Shown here in pieces: positions 1-13,239 of a stretch of 64,000 nucleotides of DNA. The translations under genes were made by a program, and so were the position numbers. This DNA comes from Pelobates cultripes (Eukaryota > Chordata > Amphibia > Anura > Pelobatidae). Positions within the stretch are counted from its first letter, which is position 1. Each line of letters begins with the position of its first letter. Below the pieces are notes generated by a model that searched no databases, was not told where the DNA came from, and was given only the letters and a program-made list of their open reading frames with translations. The DNA is taken from positions 65,839,576-65,903,575 of the forward strand of contig OW240924.1 in assembly GCA_933207985.1 (NCBI GenBank), read 5' to 3'.

Positions 1-3000
1 GGCGAAACGTTCGGGACATCACTACTGATAAGCAATATTAATTTTTTAATGAACAATTTAACACTAGCTAAATAAAACTGGCAAGTCATGCATAATTTAT
101 CACTGACACCAAATTACACTATCAGGGTTATTTACTAAAGTGAGAATTTTTAGGAGTTCAATTGAATTGTAGATGTAAAGCCAAGATAAGCAAACTGAAC
201 ACAGAATTGCCTTGGAGAATATTTCTAAATCAGGAATTTCGTCCTAAATTTTGAAATCCCTTTTTGAAATTCCGGTAATTCTCACTTTAGTGAGTAATCA
301 TGTACAATACTAATATGATAATACAGTAAGTGCAGTTTGCAAATTTACTTCTCATTTCATGGTTTAGTGCATAAACCCTCGCATATCACATCACTGTTCA
401 GTTGATAGGCATTTGTGTTCCAGAAATGTAAGCTAAAAGAATGATCAAATCTTCCACTGAATCACTGTGAGTCACTGGGAGAAAATACACTATATCTGCA
501 TTTCTCATCAAATAAAACTAAGACAGAAATGTTTTGCAACATCTCAGACTCTTTGCTTTCCAGAGTGTTTTTTTTTTAATGAGTAATATGCTTTTGGTGT
601 CTGGCTAGTGAAATTAAGGGTTTGAAAGTTGCACTCCAAGGCACCCTATAAGGCAGCTCCATGCCTTTAGGACAGTAGACCAAGGCCCAACAAGACAATT
701 TTGGAAATTGAGGTTTGGAGATCTTACACAGAGATCACTCATGGGTCAACTGGAAGGATGCTCAAACATTTGCATATGCCGCATTTACTAGTTTATTAGT
801 TTGGAATTTTTTTAATGAATTAAAGTTATCAAATAAATAATAACTGTGTACTAAAATTTATAGAAATAGATCGTGTTCACTGCAAAGGTTATATTTTCTT
901 TCCACTAAGAAATTCGTCCAAATGTGTTATTTGGTTAGGGGTGCCCAAACTTTTTCATATCGATGTGTTTATCTGAATATTGAAATATTTGAACCTATAA
1001 TTCTTATATAAAAAAAATCCGATCATGGATTTCAAGGATTTTGCACTTAGTGACCGGCTACAGATTTTAAGTAAAAGTACAGTTTGAAATCTCTTGAGAA
1101 CCAAGGTTCCTGGAAAAAGGTTTAACTTCTAGGAATTTACCATGCGATTTTCTCAGAATGTTTTCTACACAGTTTGTAGCTGTGACACTAAAACCTTTGA
1201 ATTTTATAGATTAACAACTACTTATGTTTTGTGACTTGGAAACTATTTCAGATGATAAACTTTGCCAAAAAAAACCCTGACTCACTGTAAGCGTTTGGTA
1301 AAGAACCACATCTGAATAAAACAACTGAATTAATTTGTATATTTTACAGCACAGTGATTGATGCATTGTTTTCTTTCTTTTTAGTGAGTAGGTGAAAAAA
1401 TGGTAATATGGTGGTAATTTTTACATATTTACATATTTTTCCACTTCTGTAAAATAATATCTTCAAAGGCAGGCAAGTGGAATTGTTCCCAAATTTCGTA
1501 TATGGATGCAAACTTTTTTTTTATTTTAATTAAAAAAATTATGTGGTTTACTACTTTTTTGGAAATCAGTATTATTATTATTATTATTCGATCAATGTAA
1601 TATTTTTAAAAAAAATCTGCAGAGTTTAGATATTTGTTATGAGATAAAAAGGAGTGCTAATTAGCAGATTTCCTCTGGATGTGTGTGTGTGTGGAGGTTA
1701 GGAGGTTGCTATATCAACTCAAAGAATTTAAAGTGATTAAGTATTGATCAGCAGGAATGAACCTACCGAAGTCCCTCGGCTAAATGTTGTCCCAAGTTCC
1801 TGGCATAAATTGTATCTTCTACAATAACTAAGGAAATATGTTCAGAAAACATCAATAGGTGACAAAGCACTGTCAGATATATGCCAGAAAATATGAATAT
1901 TATTCTACTAGACACACTGCAGGTCACAAATAAGAAAAATGGTATCACAACCATTTTTATAGCTATTTAAAAGCAAATAGTGGAATGTTTTTTGTTTTTT
2001 TACATTAAGAAAAGAAAAGATAGCAAATTGTTCATTGACACCCACATTCCTTATAAGACAATGATCTAATTCAATTTACAACTTTAAAACACTTAAACAA
2101 CTCTAAGACAATAAACAAATAGATTTTGTTGATTCTGCCAGCTATAAAATCTAGTGTGTGCTAACTCAAACAAACAGGGACTTCCAACTCATGGTGAATA
2201 AGAAGAGGAATCAAAGTCCAGATCACAATACCTATTGTCAGAGAAATAAGAATGGGGGTTAATATTGAATGGTCTGACTGAAACTCATAAGTATAATCAT
2301 TATGTTAATATTGATAATATCTTTATAGCAAAGAACGGCAAGCTGAACGACGTTTTGACCCAATGATAGTTCTTCCTCAAGTGGAACATGAACATGCTGA
2401 AGAAGAGTTAGGAACATTGTAAGGCGAAAATTAAAAACTTAATGAAGTTAACATCTCAAAGAACTCAATTAATTTGCTGGTCATGACAGTCCTATACATA
2501 TCCCAAACATTCTTTCTTTACTATATTTACAATTTCCACTTATTCCTGTGTCATGATAAGGTGGTTGTAGACCTCATACATACTGTTATGAGGCCCCAAG
2601 TACAGCGGATTTCACCTTTCCCCACTTTGTTCTTACCTTGCAATTAGGGGGGCTCTGGTTTTCTGGTAGTCTAGCAGGGGAAAGGGAGGGTTGATATATA
2701 GGCATCATGGGAATCACTTCCTTGCTCCTTCTCATCATTCACAAGTGTCCTCAACACAAATAAAAATGGAATGATACGCAAAACAAGAGGAAAAACAGAA
2801 TATGGTGTAGTATTTTTGATGCTGGTGATTATAAATAAAAGAAAGGAAATGCACTTACAATCTTCTAGAGCTTAAAATCAGCTCCAGATATATGCACTTT
2901 GACAGTACAATCCCTGTCTGTGGATATGTTGACCCTGGTCTCGGTCTTAACCTTATGTGGAATGGTATCCCTAGGTCAGTCAGCAGGGTGTGGTGGTCAG

Positions 3001-3112
3001 TGTTCATAGAATGGTCTCTTTTAATGTGTCATTTTATCACAGTGAAAATAAAAACAGAAGAGAGCATAGTAAAGTTATGCTCAAACCTATATGGCTTAGT
3101 TGGTATCTTCTC
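1..3112. other. AT-rich non-coding DNA
   Basis: I see no gene here; open frames are short and look random. Recognisable pieces are a short (ATT)n run at about 1571-1588 and a hAT-like terminal motif (AGGGGTGCCCAAACTTTTT) near 938 with no partner end found. The first bases carry GAAACGTT and positions 2345-2395 carry a related box on the minus strand, both treated separately. The rest has no repeat structure I can name. Confidence 0.6.
2345..2395 (-). other. Degenerate TGAGGA / hairpin / AAAACGTCG module
   Basis: Read on the minus strand the order is TTGAGGA, a weakly paired 15-17 nt segment, then GGGTCAAAACGTCG. The order and spacing match the better copies near 43979 and 50520. In hammerhead terms the boxes would correspond to CUGANGA (first base changed) and GAAA (first base changed to C), so this copy would be inactive. 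The relationship is inferred from motif order only. Confidence 0.3.
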
Positions 3113-3447
3113 TACCTAGAAAACCGAAGTATGAATCCTCCAGGTAACAATCTTCAGAGATAAAAACAGAAAGGTCCCAATTTGAAAAGAAAATAGTCCA
3201 ACCAAAAGTATAGTATAAAACACCAATAAAACACTAACACGTTTCACCTTCACGCAAGTTTTTTTTTTTAAAGAACACTGTGTAAAGTGTGAAATGCATT
3301 GGTGTTTTATTGGTGTTTTATACTATACTTTAGGTTTCATTATATTGGTTACAAATAAAACAGGTATTTTTTTTATTGAATTTGGACCTTTCTGTTTTTA
3401 TCGCTGAAGAATTTTGCATAGAGGATTCATACTTCGGTTTTGGAAGA
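3113..3447. repeat. Foldback (long inverted repeat) element
   Basis: The segment from 3113 to about 3250 is the reverse complement, with substitutions, of about 3284-3447. Shared blocks include the one reading GGACCTTTCTGTTTTTATC (3384 side) and the one reading ATTGGTGTTTTATACTATAC. The right arm carries about 25 extra bases around 3350-3375. A poly-T run and a short non-paired centre sit between the arms. The arms hold GTGAAACGTG on the left (minus strand) and GTGAAATGC on the right, tying it loosely to the other GAAACGT repeats in the window. No ORF of note. Confidence 0.75.
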
Positions 3448-3565
3448 CTTTCAACAAGCGCTAGAAATCCCATTTTTTTTATTTATTTTAATAGCACTGC
3501 CTTTGTTGTGTATAATACAGGACATGCAGGTATGAAATACCTTTTATCGTCTAGACCAGGAGTAG

Positions 3566-4522
3566 TGTTACGACTACTTGTGGCGAATGTGACCACGCCA
3601 CTGGTTCTTGGAGGGGCCTGCTGGCCAGCCACTTGCCTCAGGACTATGGGCCCTGCAATATACCTTGCCCAATGCACTTGAAAAAGCTCTGTTCATGTGA
3701 GGTATGCACTTTTGTTCTCCAGGCAGAGAGACTGACTGTTAGCCCTGATTCCCTGGAACTGTTTTGGGCATAGGACCATGTGCACGGTCGGTCAAAAATA
3801 AGACTTCCAGGAAATTCCTGAACCCCTGAACTGATCTGGGTGATTTTTGGATATGTTGGTCACCCAGATCAGGGCTATCAGGGGATGTGGGGATTTTATG
3901 TGTTTTAAGGTACTTTTGGGTTGTTTGTAAAAATGTGTATTTTTTCTGTGCTTGGAGATAATTGAATTAGATTAGTACAGTTCCTGATCTAATTATCTCG
4001 CAGACAGAGGGGAGGGATTGTGTGTTTGTATATGGGAGTGTCATGCATTTAATCACTGTTCTTATTGGTCTGCGTCTTTGTGTTGAAGTCTCCAACAAGG
4101 TCCATGTGTGCATATCCCTTGCATGGGGATTGTCATAAAAGGCCAGTGTGGCACCATTAAAATTGAGTTCCTGTTTACCCTCAACAGAGCCTAGTCTTGT
4201 GCTTGTAGGGGAAAGCTATACCTGCTATAATCCCTGCTCTTGGGATTGCTCTTGGAGTGTTATAATCACTAGCTCTTCTAAGAGCTGTTCCTGCTACGCT
4301 CTCTGGAGTACGAGAAGTCTGCCCACTGGAAGCTGGATCTTAGTCTTGGTTCCAGGGTGGGTGGAGGATGGCAAGTTCCCAGCCAAGCTGTAACGCTGGA
4401 CGCGGGGTGGACTACAGTGCTGATGGTGCTGATGGTGTCGGGTGGAGTGCTTGGAGTCCTCGGTGAGCACTAGGAGCATCGGTTGGCGGAGGAACCCGGT
4501 CGGGGTGCCAGGCGGTCCGTCA
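3566..4522 (+). mobile_element. Candidate solo LTR
   Basis: A 957-bp block begins TGTTACGAC and ends GTCCGTCACA, giving the short inverted TG...CA termini typical of LTRs. Inside are a TATA-like CATAAAAGG at about 4134 and an ATTAAA signal at 4156. It is clearly more GC-rich than the flanks toward its 3' end. No primer-binding site, gag or pol follows, so a solo LTR of a Gypsy-like or retroviral element is the simplest reading. I could not find a convincing target-site duplication; the flanks AGTAG and CTACT are complementary rather than identical, so a TIR-bounded element is the alternative. Confidence 0.4.
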
Positions 4523-4554
4523 CACTACTGTATGATCCAACACACAGAACTATG

Positions 4555-4900
4555 AAAATATTAATGTATACCAGGCCTTAGAATGGCCAGACTTAACGTA
4601 AGAGAAAGGTCAATAAAGACGCCAAGGTCAGGAATACAGAAATAGACAAAAACTTAATTCTAGCCAAATGTCAGTAATACAAGAAGAAGGAAAAGTCAAA
4701 TACGAGCCAAAGTCAAATAAAAGAAATAACAATAAACAGGAATGCCCTCTCTGACAACCAACAAGTGCAAACTACGACAGGGTACTGAGAAACAGCTAGT
4801 CAGGGTTTAAATATGCTTCCTTGAATAGTAATTGGCTAGTACATGCCTTTTGACCCAAAACGTGAGTGTGCGTCGAGAATGTGACGTCACACGCATGTTG
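4555..4900 (-). repeat. Interspersed repeat, family with copies at 23.0 and 26.3 kb
   Basis: Starts with a block reading CCTTAGAATGGCCAGACTT and continues with AAGTCAGGAATAC-like and AAAGTCAAATA-like phrases. The same phrases recur at 23025-23420 in the same orientation and at about 26250-26823 in the opposite one. Class unknown; an LTR-type retroelement is possible because the 26 kb copy has TG...CA-like ends. Non-coding. Confidence 0.4.
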
Positions 4901-5137
4901 GCACCATTTTTGTTATGGGCATTAGGAACACTACTACATAGCACGGGACAACAGCAGACAGCATCCCTTAAAACAGTGCACCAGCTGGAAACCGTCAGGG
5001 AAGAGGATCAGGTGGCAATCTGCCATGATCAAGGTAAGTAATAATCTCCCCTTTTTGGCCACTCCAACAAGGGAACTTATCAGTAACTGTGTCAGCGTGA
5101 CCACTCTGATCAGGCGCGGCCAATGCAATACAAGCAC

Positions 5138-5281
5138 CAGGGACCTTGACAAGGCAACCTTCAGCACTCCAGATGTTGTGGACTACATCTTCCATAATGC
5201 TGTTACAGCCATAATACTGGCAAAACATCAGAGGAGATGTAGGCCACAAAATATGGAGTGCTGAAAGGTTGCCTACCCCTG
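5138..5281. mobile_element. hAT-type MITE
   Basis: A 144-bp element ends in GGTTGCCTACCCCTG, the reverse complement of the hAT-like terminus CAGGGGTAGGCAACC. The left end reads CAGGGACCTTGACAAGGCAACC, a damaged version of the same terminus. Just inside, CAGCACTCCAGATG on the left mirrors a changed copy on the right, and the middle is nearly self-complementary. It is non-autonomous with no coding capacity. The expected 8-bp duplications are not recognisable (ACAAGCAC versus TTCTAGAT), so it is old or the left edge is a few bases off. Confidence 0.6.
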
Positions 5282-7734
5282 TTCTAGATAATAAGAGAAA
5301 AGAAGGTTGGTTGCGAGTGATGAGTTCTATATCCTTGGAACTCAGGAACCATAGTGCACAAACTAATAACCTGTATGTTACACCACTGCCATTGTTATTC
5401 GAGGTATCTCCTTTAATTTTCTCATATGACTATGCATATTACCCCATAATCCAATTACAACCAAGCTTTCTTGTCATATGGTAGGAAGAAAACCTACAGG
5501 CAGGCAGACAGCAGGCTGACATCAAACACTAGTGAATTACCTCAATCAAAAGTCAGCTATATTAAACCAGAATACATTATATAATATTATAATGATATTG
5601 TTACATTTCCTTTCCTGGGCATACATTGTTAAATAATGTTATTACCTATTTCTCTAAGGATATGGGAGAAAAAAATGGATAATTGGGGAAGAAGTTTGAA
5701 CATTTTTAGAAAAACATCTTTGTAGAGCCAAAAGTAAATATTTCGTGAATTCCCCGTCCATTACACTACTTCCCTTGCAACTATGTATTTATTTCACTAA
5801 ATATTATTTTCAGTTCAGATTTGAGAAAAGGAAAGAAAATCCAATAAGACTAAATTAACCTGGCAGAAGATTTAAGAAACAAAGTTGAAAGTTTACCAAA
5901 CAGATCAAGCTATGATGTTTAGCAGACTACTCTTTTTTATCAGTCTGCCCCTGATTTCATTTTTTTTCCTGTTTTGAGTCTGTTACAGAATGAACTATAT
6001 GTGTTACGTTGACTGAAAAAATTCACATTCCATTAGACTAGGGGTGGGCGAATACGAGAAACAGAGGCTGTGTTCGCCAAAACTCTAATGGTTTGGAATA
6101 GTCTGATGTCTTCATGCCGAAAAAGAAAAGAAAAAAAACTGCCAAGCCTTTACTGCCGCTCCAAAAACCTTAGAATTTCCTGCATCACACCATTCGTCTC
6201 CTCGGCCTCCCTAAAGACATTAGTCTTCCAAAAAACATCTGACACACCCTGGCATCTCTGTATGACAATTTAGGAAAAAAATTTCTAGTGGTCATATTCC
6301 AACTTTCCTTTTCTGTAAGGTATACTCCCTAATCAAACCAGGCTATAAATCCGCAGATATAGTGCTTTGATCAGTTTTCATAAGTCACTAACATAAATAT
6401 TCTGGCTTTGATCAGTGTTGTATTCTGACCACATTTTCTTTCTGGTTTCGATATAAAAAAGAAAGGTGACTTTATATTAAAAGTACTCACCATGGCTGAA
6501 ATAAAAGGCAAATTATAATTTGCTGCATTTTGGTTTATGACATTGGAACAAATATTGCTATACAATTGTCAAAAAAAACCTTTGGAATCTCTGCTTGCAT
6601 TCCCAGTTAGTTATCTGAAAGTGGTACAGTACATCATTTCAAGGTATAACACTCGAAGAAACAAAATAAGCTTGAATGGTAAAAGAAGGGATAAATGAAA
6701 TGCCAGCAGTAAATGCTGAATAAGAAGTGGTATGGGTAGTAAGTCAAATCAATTCAAACAGAAGTGAACACATGCACATAGCATCAATGACTCTCCTATA
6801 CTCATCGTTCTATGCTAATCAATGCTGGCAAGGTAAACACTTGTGAAGTGAAGATGACTGCCAAATTGTGATTATAGAATAAAGGTTTCTTTACTGTGTA
6901 TAATATTATGCAATTATTGGCCTTGCTTTTTTATAGTTGGATAAGCTCTTCAAATGATTAAATATTTTAAATTTTGAAGATTAATACATGAAACATGAAA
7001 CAGTCAAAATATATGACATTATTAAATAATGAAAAATAAAAAGATAAATTACAATTAGTTTGTGATGTAAAGGTACTTTCTTCCTGGGACATGACTGCAG
7101 CCTGTGATGAAATCATCAGTCTTCTTGTGAGATATCTATCTCACACAGGAGGCTGCTGGCAGAAAAGCTGATGCTGACATTAGCAAGCAATCAACATATA
7201 TGCAAAAGCTTCATAATGCAGGGAGAGTGTGTCACAATCAGGGAAAGTGTGATTATTGTGGTGTAAATAATGTAATGTAATTCTTAAATGGCAAAGAGAT
7301 TTTAGTCCCTTATATATGATATATGATAGGTAGACAAAATATGAGCCACACACTTGCCATTGATTGCTGTATTTCCCCCCTTGTCATGTTACATCTTGCA
7401 CGTGCTTTAAGCTATTCTCAAGCCATATTTCCACGTTCTTGCCATAAGTTATTTCCCAGGCCATTATTTATCCTTAATTTTTTATTCACTACTTCCCTAT
7501 TTCATCCTAAACTATTATACTATTTACTCTTTACCCTTTAGTTGAAAGATGTCACTACCATGTTAAATTCCATCCCCACTTACCATGACTTAACAGAAAT
7601 AACCTAATTCCTAATGCTTCTCTGTGATAACGTTTACCTGCATTCAATGTCATCATACTGGTTGTGATGACACAGAATGTAAAGGATTTTGAAAATTGAA
7701 GCCTGCAATGGAAGAAACCATTCTATAGCCTGTC
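5282..7734. other. Non-coding DNA, nothing recognised
   Basis: AT-rich sequence with only short chance open frames. Around 7080-7160 there is a GC-richer patch with a small hairpin (GTGAGATATCTATCTCAC). I see no element termini, RNA gene or promoter I would defend. Confidence 0.5.
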
Positions 7735-7861
7735 AGATGTAAACACTATTGTTTGTTTAAACTGGCATTGCCTTACAGTGGCAGAGTAAAGGGGTTGCAT
7801 CTAGCCACCAAGACTGCTACATTAAGATGTAGTGATTTTGGTGCTTAGGGTGTCCCTTTAC
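7735..7861 (+). mobile_element. Partial TTAA-type MITE (right half)
   Basis: The block ends CTTAGGGTGTCCCTTTA, a version of the TAGTGTCCCTTTAA terminus seen on other MITEs in this window. It includes CTACATTAAGATGTAG, a small dyad common in this kind of frog MITE. No matching left terminus is visible, so it is a fragment or too diverged. Kolobok (T2-like) or piggyBac affiliation is inferred from TTAA use only. Confidence 0.45.
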
Positions 7862-7862
7862 A

Positions 7863-10800
7863 ATCAACAACAGGGCTCTCTACTCTCTTTGTGTCGGTAT
7901 TTCTAACTATACTTTCTGCTGTCTGTAACAATGACTATGATTACTTATTAGAATCAAGTGATCTGTATGAGTACACTATATAAAAATTGTTAAATAAAAG
8001 AAAGTAAAACAATTGCAAAATTATTTCAACAACTTGCAAATCAAAACGATGCTTTTAGCTGGAAATCCCCCTAATCTCCTCCCCATGGTCCATGCCTGGA
8101 TTACTCTGTGTGCCCCCAAAACTCCAATGTTCTAGTGTCGAATAACAAAATGATGGACCACACAGATATTTGAAATATCTTGTTAAGATCCATACAATCC
8201 ACATGCAAAATGACTGAAAAACACTTGTTTGGCACAAAACGAAAATATTTTGCCAGATGTTTTTAGTGTCAGTGAAGAAAGCATCCCCTACATTGATGTG
8301 GTTTTGCTTGGCACCAACAATTTGTCTAGATGAGAGGTTGACACCACATGCATTTGTGATGCTGATTCATCCTTGTCATGTTGGTTCTCTTCTCACGCTT
8401 GAAATTTGTGGCAAGTTTTCCTCAAACAAGCTTACTCCTATTTTCATTCTTCCGCCCCCCTGTGTCCGGCAGAACATCTATTGTTGCTACTTCTTTTGAG
8501 ATCTGTTTAGAATCTGTTTGCTGCATTTATCACAAATATTACACATTCTTGATCATTAGGAAATAATTGAAGGTGTCTGACACATTGTCACATTTCTACA
8601 TGGGTACACTTTGAGTGCACGCAATAGATTTCAGATTGCTTCAATTAATGTTTTCTTTTTTTTTCCGTTGTACATTTTTAAATTATGACTCAGCAGGCGT
8701 GCAAGATAATCGTTAGTATGCTGCCCCATTGAATTAGACTGAGAAAATTGCAAATTCTTTTGCAAGCCTTACAGTAGTTGCAAATCAAATAATAGTTGCA
8801 GTCAGGAAGATCTATTTATGCTGCACAGCTTAAAGGATACCATATGACAGACATATCTGTCTAGGCTTAAGAAACATGCCAGATAATCAAGGAAATATTA
8901 CACAAATCCTTTACACATGTACTCAGTTGATGGTAAGATAAAGCATGTTTTTTCAAGAGCAAAAAAAAACAGGGCGCAAGAGTATACTGAGAACGGGCAG
9001 CAGCTGAAATAGCCTGCCCTTCGGTGGGTCCCCGCTCAGATCTCAAGCTGGTTTTAGCTCGTCTTGTGCCATTACAGAGAGAACATATCTGAAACATATC
9101 AGACTGGTCTCACCCATACGGGCAGTCCAGATCCGAAATACCAGCAAGTTCGAAAGACACAGCAACCCCATAAGTTTAAAACACGGTTACTTTGGCTTAG
9201 CTATTGAAAGTCCTTAAATGACCAAAATTATTTGACATTTGTTTAGTGAATAAAACCCCTTGCTTTCACATTGGGTGAAGCTACTGTAGTCAATCATTAC
9301 CTAGACATCATTCATTTAAGAGCACTTCAAGTGTATAATCTTTCGCTTATGAATGCAAAATGGGACATTTCGAATTTCACCGCAGCCCAAATTAATATTG
9401 ATTGATAGAAAACTGATGTCCAATGTCACATCACACCTCCAGATGCAAATACAAGTTCTATATTTTTCTGTGTTGCTGATTCATTAAAGAATCTAAAATA
9501 AGTCCTCGCTTGATGACTCACCCGCATGAATATAATCTTCTACCTAATGAATATTCCAGCACATTCATGACAGATCATAATTAAAGAATGTGCTTATCAA
9601 AAAACAATCTACAAGGGTTTTCAAGAACTTAAATGTGGACATATGTGAACTTGCGTCTGCAAAGCACGAGACAGGAAATGATTTAAGACGTTAAGAACAT
9701 GTTATATTGTAATGTATATACACATTGACCCGAGGAGTGTAATGTGTAGAAAGGATTAATCAGAGTCTGCATTCCAAGCTGCTGAATGTAATTTCAGTTA
9801 CACATGTCAACTTTTGTTTCTATCTAAAATGTATCTGCAATTTACAAATATTTAAACTTTTTTCATATTTGTGATATTTTATTTTACGAATATAGGGTAT
9901 AGGGGCAATACATGCTGCCTGGATCACATTTTTTTCTTTCTATATACAGTAGTGGCGAATTGGTCAAAAAGTTGAGAAGAAATATTCATAAATGGACAAT
10001 TTGACAAAATTCTTTAGCTTGTAAAAACATTTCTACAACTCTACAATTCTGTTTTATGTTTTGTAACTAAATGGTAAAAAAAAAGTACCAGAAACCACAG
10101 AATACTGAATAATTATTTTGTATTAGTATGTAGCTAGATTAGTTTTTGTTTATTACATCATGGTTGCCTAGTTAGAATTGTTTTATAGAGTTAGTCTTTT
10201 GTCCTTCTTTGTATTTCTAGATTAGTCTCTTGGGTACTAGAGTCCACCACGAATACTTAAATAGATTGTCATAAAAAGATTTGAATACACTTCTAGGGAA
10301 AATATATTGAACTCTGCTGTACAACTAGAGTGATATATACATTTATCCACCTAAGACCCAGCCCATTAACTTGTGTCCTCTGTTCTGGACATTTCGTTCA
10401 CATGCATCTCCTGCTGTATTGTAAAGAGGACATCTCGGACTTTCCAGTGATATGTCATGTGACAGGCTAGGATGCTTGGAAATTCCTCTTCCTTTTCATA
10501 AAAAATTAATGGCATATTTGAAGACAAATGTTGTGCTCGGTTCCCTGGAGGATAAATATGATTGTATGTGTATGTGAATTCATTGTTACTATGGTCAGTT
10601 TATTTAAATAGAGCTAATTGTATGCTAGATTCTGCTTATACATTTCTAACAAACTGGAAAATTCCAGTAGATAATAAATTAATTGGTAGCTATATCTTAC
10701 CACATCACTATCTTTCCAGAATCCCAGTACATCCAGATCCAAGTTTAAACAGGTATAGTAGGTTCTGGAAATGTATTATTTTCAGGGCATTTACATAAAA

Positions 10801-13239
10801 ACAAGGGGTGAGGTACTGCAAGGCTGAGCTGGACAGTGGATGACTTTGATGGAAGAAGATAGCTTTGGTTGGCAGAAAAGGTGAGGGTGGAAAGAATGGG
10901 GCTATTTTGGAGATGAGATGCAATAAAAAAGTCTACAGCAAGAGGTGGCTGGTTTGGCCTCCTTTCCTGTAACTGGCTACCTTAGCGGGAAAAAAATCTG
11001 CATTTAATCTCTTCTGGGAATTATTCTGAATAAGTCGTTCTCTGATGATGAGTGTCTGCACTTGGTATTAGCCTCTGATGTGTTTGGAATGGCAAAGACT
11101 AGCACCTGTATTGGAATCCTTGTAGCATTCATGTTTGGAGAAGAAACTAGCAGAGCCAGAGAAACAGAGTGATATTTTTGAGACTTTTGAAGAGGGTACA
11201 ACGCATTTGGCACATCAACACATTTGACACATCAATTTTTACAGAAATTTTTGTATCTTTTTATCTCATTTAACTTTTTTGAAATAACTCAAAAAGGATA
11301 ACATATTACACTGTGGAAAACAGAGATATCAAGGTAAAAGTCACAAAAGAGATATCAAATAAATATTTTAAAAAAGAAACGTGAAGGATAAATCTGGTCT
11401 GTCAATGTTTTAGTCCCAAATTCCATTGCAGTTATACTGACTGAAACTTTAGAGACAGATTTCCATGTATTGCATTGATTTTTTTCAAAAGAATAAAGAC
11501 GATTATACATTAATTTAATATCCATGTTTATAAAAGTTAGTTCACATATTTGTTGATTTTTTTGTATGTTTTATGATTTGTGTTGTTCATCCATTTTTTG
11601 GATTGTGCTACAGTAACAGATCATGTCACCGAAATAAACATTGTAAGATTGTACACTGGCTCCCGATAGAATTACTCCACTTCTCAAACTGCCAAAAATA
11701 TGAGACTTTATCCCAAGTGTAACATTTACAAAAACTCTTAGAGTCTATTGTTTCATTGCTTTTTTTTTTTCTTAAGAGCCCACTCACTGACTGGGTTTTT
11801 GGAAGACATATCTAGTACAAAACGTACAAGAACATTCTTGTGTTCTGGAATTCTCCCGAACAGAAGTTGGGCAAAGAATATATTAAAAATCCAAATATGG
11901 ATGTTACTATACTTCTGCAATTTATATCAGTGTAGATGTTTATTTACCTCACATAAAGCATAAATATGAATTATATAACTAGCACGGTAGCAGTGCTGAC
12001 GATTACAAGTAAACATTAATTAACACTCCCAACATCCAAATATATTTTATATAAACTATAAACTACCATTAGTAAACACTCCATTAAAGGATACACTGAT
12101 AAAGCATTACCAAGAGTGGATAACTATTTTTAATCCTGATATTTTGCCATATACAAGAATATCTGTCTATATTGTACCATGCTCAGGGATACTACAATTG
12201 TTTTTTTTTCTGTTTAGACATTACATCTAATTATTAAACTGTACTGATTGCTACCACTAGTCACTAGTGTTGTTAATTGCTACATGACACAACTACAAGT
12301 CATCATCTCTATAAAAAACCATTTGTCCAGTAATGCAGTGCAGTTATTACTGAGCCATGCATGTTTTCAAGCATTCCCTTTAATTTCCTAATTTCACTGC
12401 CAAATAACCTAAGTTGCCTATACTAACTTTGGAAATCCCTGACTATGGTTGTAAGTGCTCATTATTAGTTACTTGCTCATAGACAACTCCACTGCTGTTA
12501 ATCACAACCTGATAGGTCTGTTCCTTCCACCATGTCAGGAAAATTTATATTTGCACAGGTGGGAATATATCTTCTCTTGGACAGTGACATATTAATACAG
12601 AATATGCTGGATTATAAATATTTATGCAATTTATATGCTGCAGAAGGAATCCTTAAAGTACGCAAAGATGTACATAATGCAAAAGATGTCAGCAGGACAT
12701 AAGTGGAAGAACACAGAACCTGTGATGCAATAGAATGCAACATGCTGACCAGATAAAGTTTTGTTTGTTCTGGAATAAAACGATTTAATGCTATATATCA
12801 TCTGCAAGTGAGTTGCTATTTGTCAAAAAGACACCAATAATGTGACGCAACACCCCTCCTGGAAGTTGGTGTGAATGCCCATCAATTGGGCATGTCAGCT
12901 TGCCATCAAGCAGCCTAGGCTGACAGAAAACCTCCTATGCATGCCTTCAACATACAGGATTCATCTCTGCAAGATCATATCTAATAATGTGATCACATCA
13001 TGCTACCCGGGGGACAGTTCACTGGTGTCCCCAGATGTGGGACTGTCTGGCCAATTGGGAGCTCCGATGTATAAATAGCGAGATATAACTAAAGACTTTC
13101 CCAGCATAGGGCAAACTCTGCAATTACACCAGGAAAATCAATCTATTGGCCAAGCTGAATTCTGCTCAGAAGTCACATTGTGAACCCTACAAGTAAATAC
13201 TACAGATATTTTAATGACTTCTGAGTGTAACAGATTGTT
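7863..13239. other. Non-coding DNA with one GC-richer block of unknown nature
   Basis: Mostly AT-rich sequence without an ORF, RNA gene or element I can name. The block at about 8969-9165 stands out: it is GC- and CpG-richer than its surroundings and unusually even in composition, like a repeat or old exon, but it has no open frame. TATAAATAG at about 13070 with CCAATTGG just upstream resembles a core promoter but is unsupported. Confidence 0.45.

Noticed and set aside
938..960. hAT element
   Set aside because: Only one terminal-like motif (AGGGGTGCCCAAACTTTTT); no second end found nearby.
13050..13080. Host promoter from CCAATTGG and TATAAATAG
   Set aside because: The boxes are too close together and no transcript or ORF follows.
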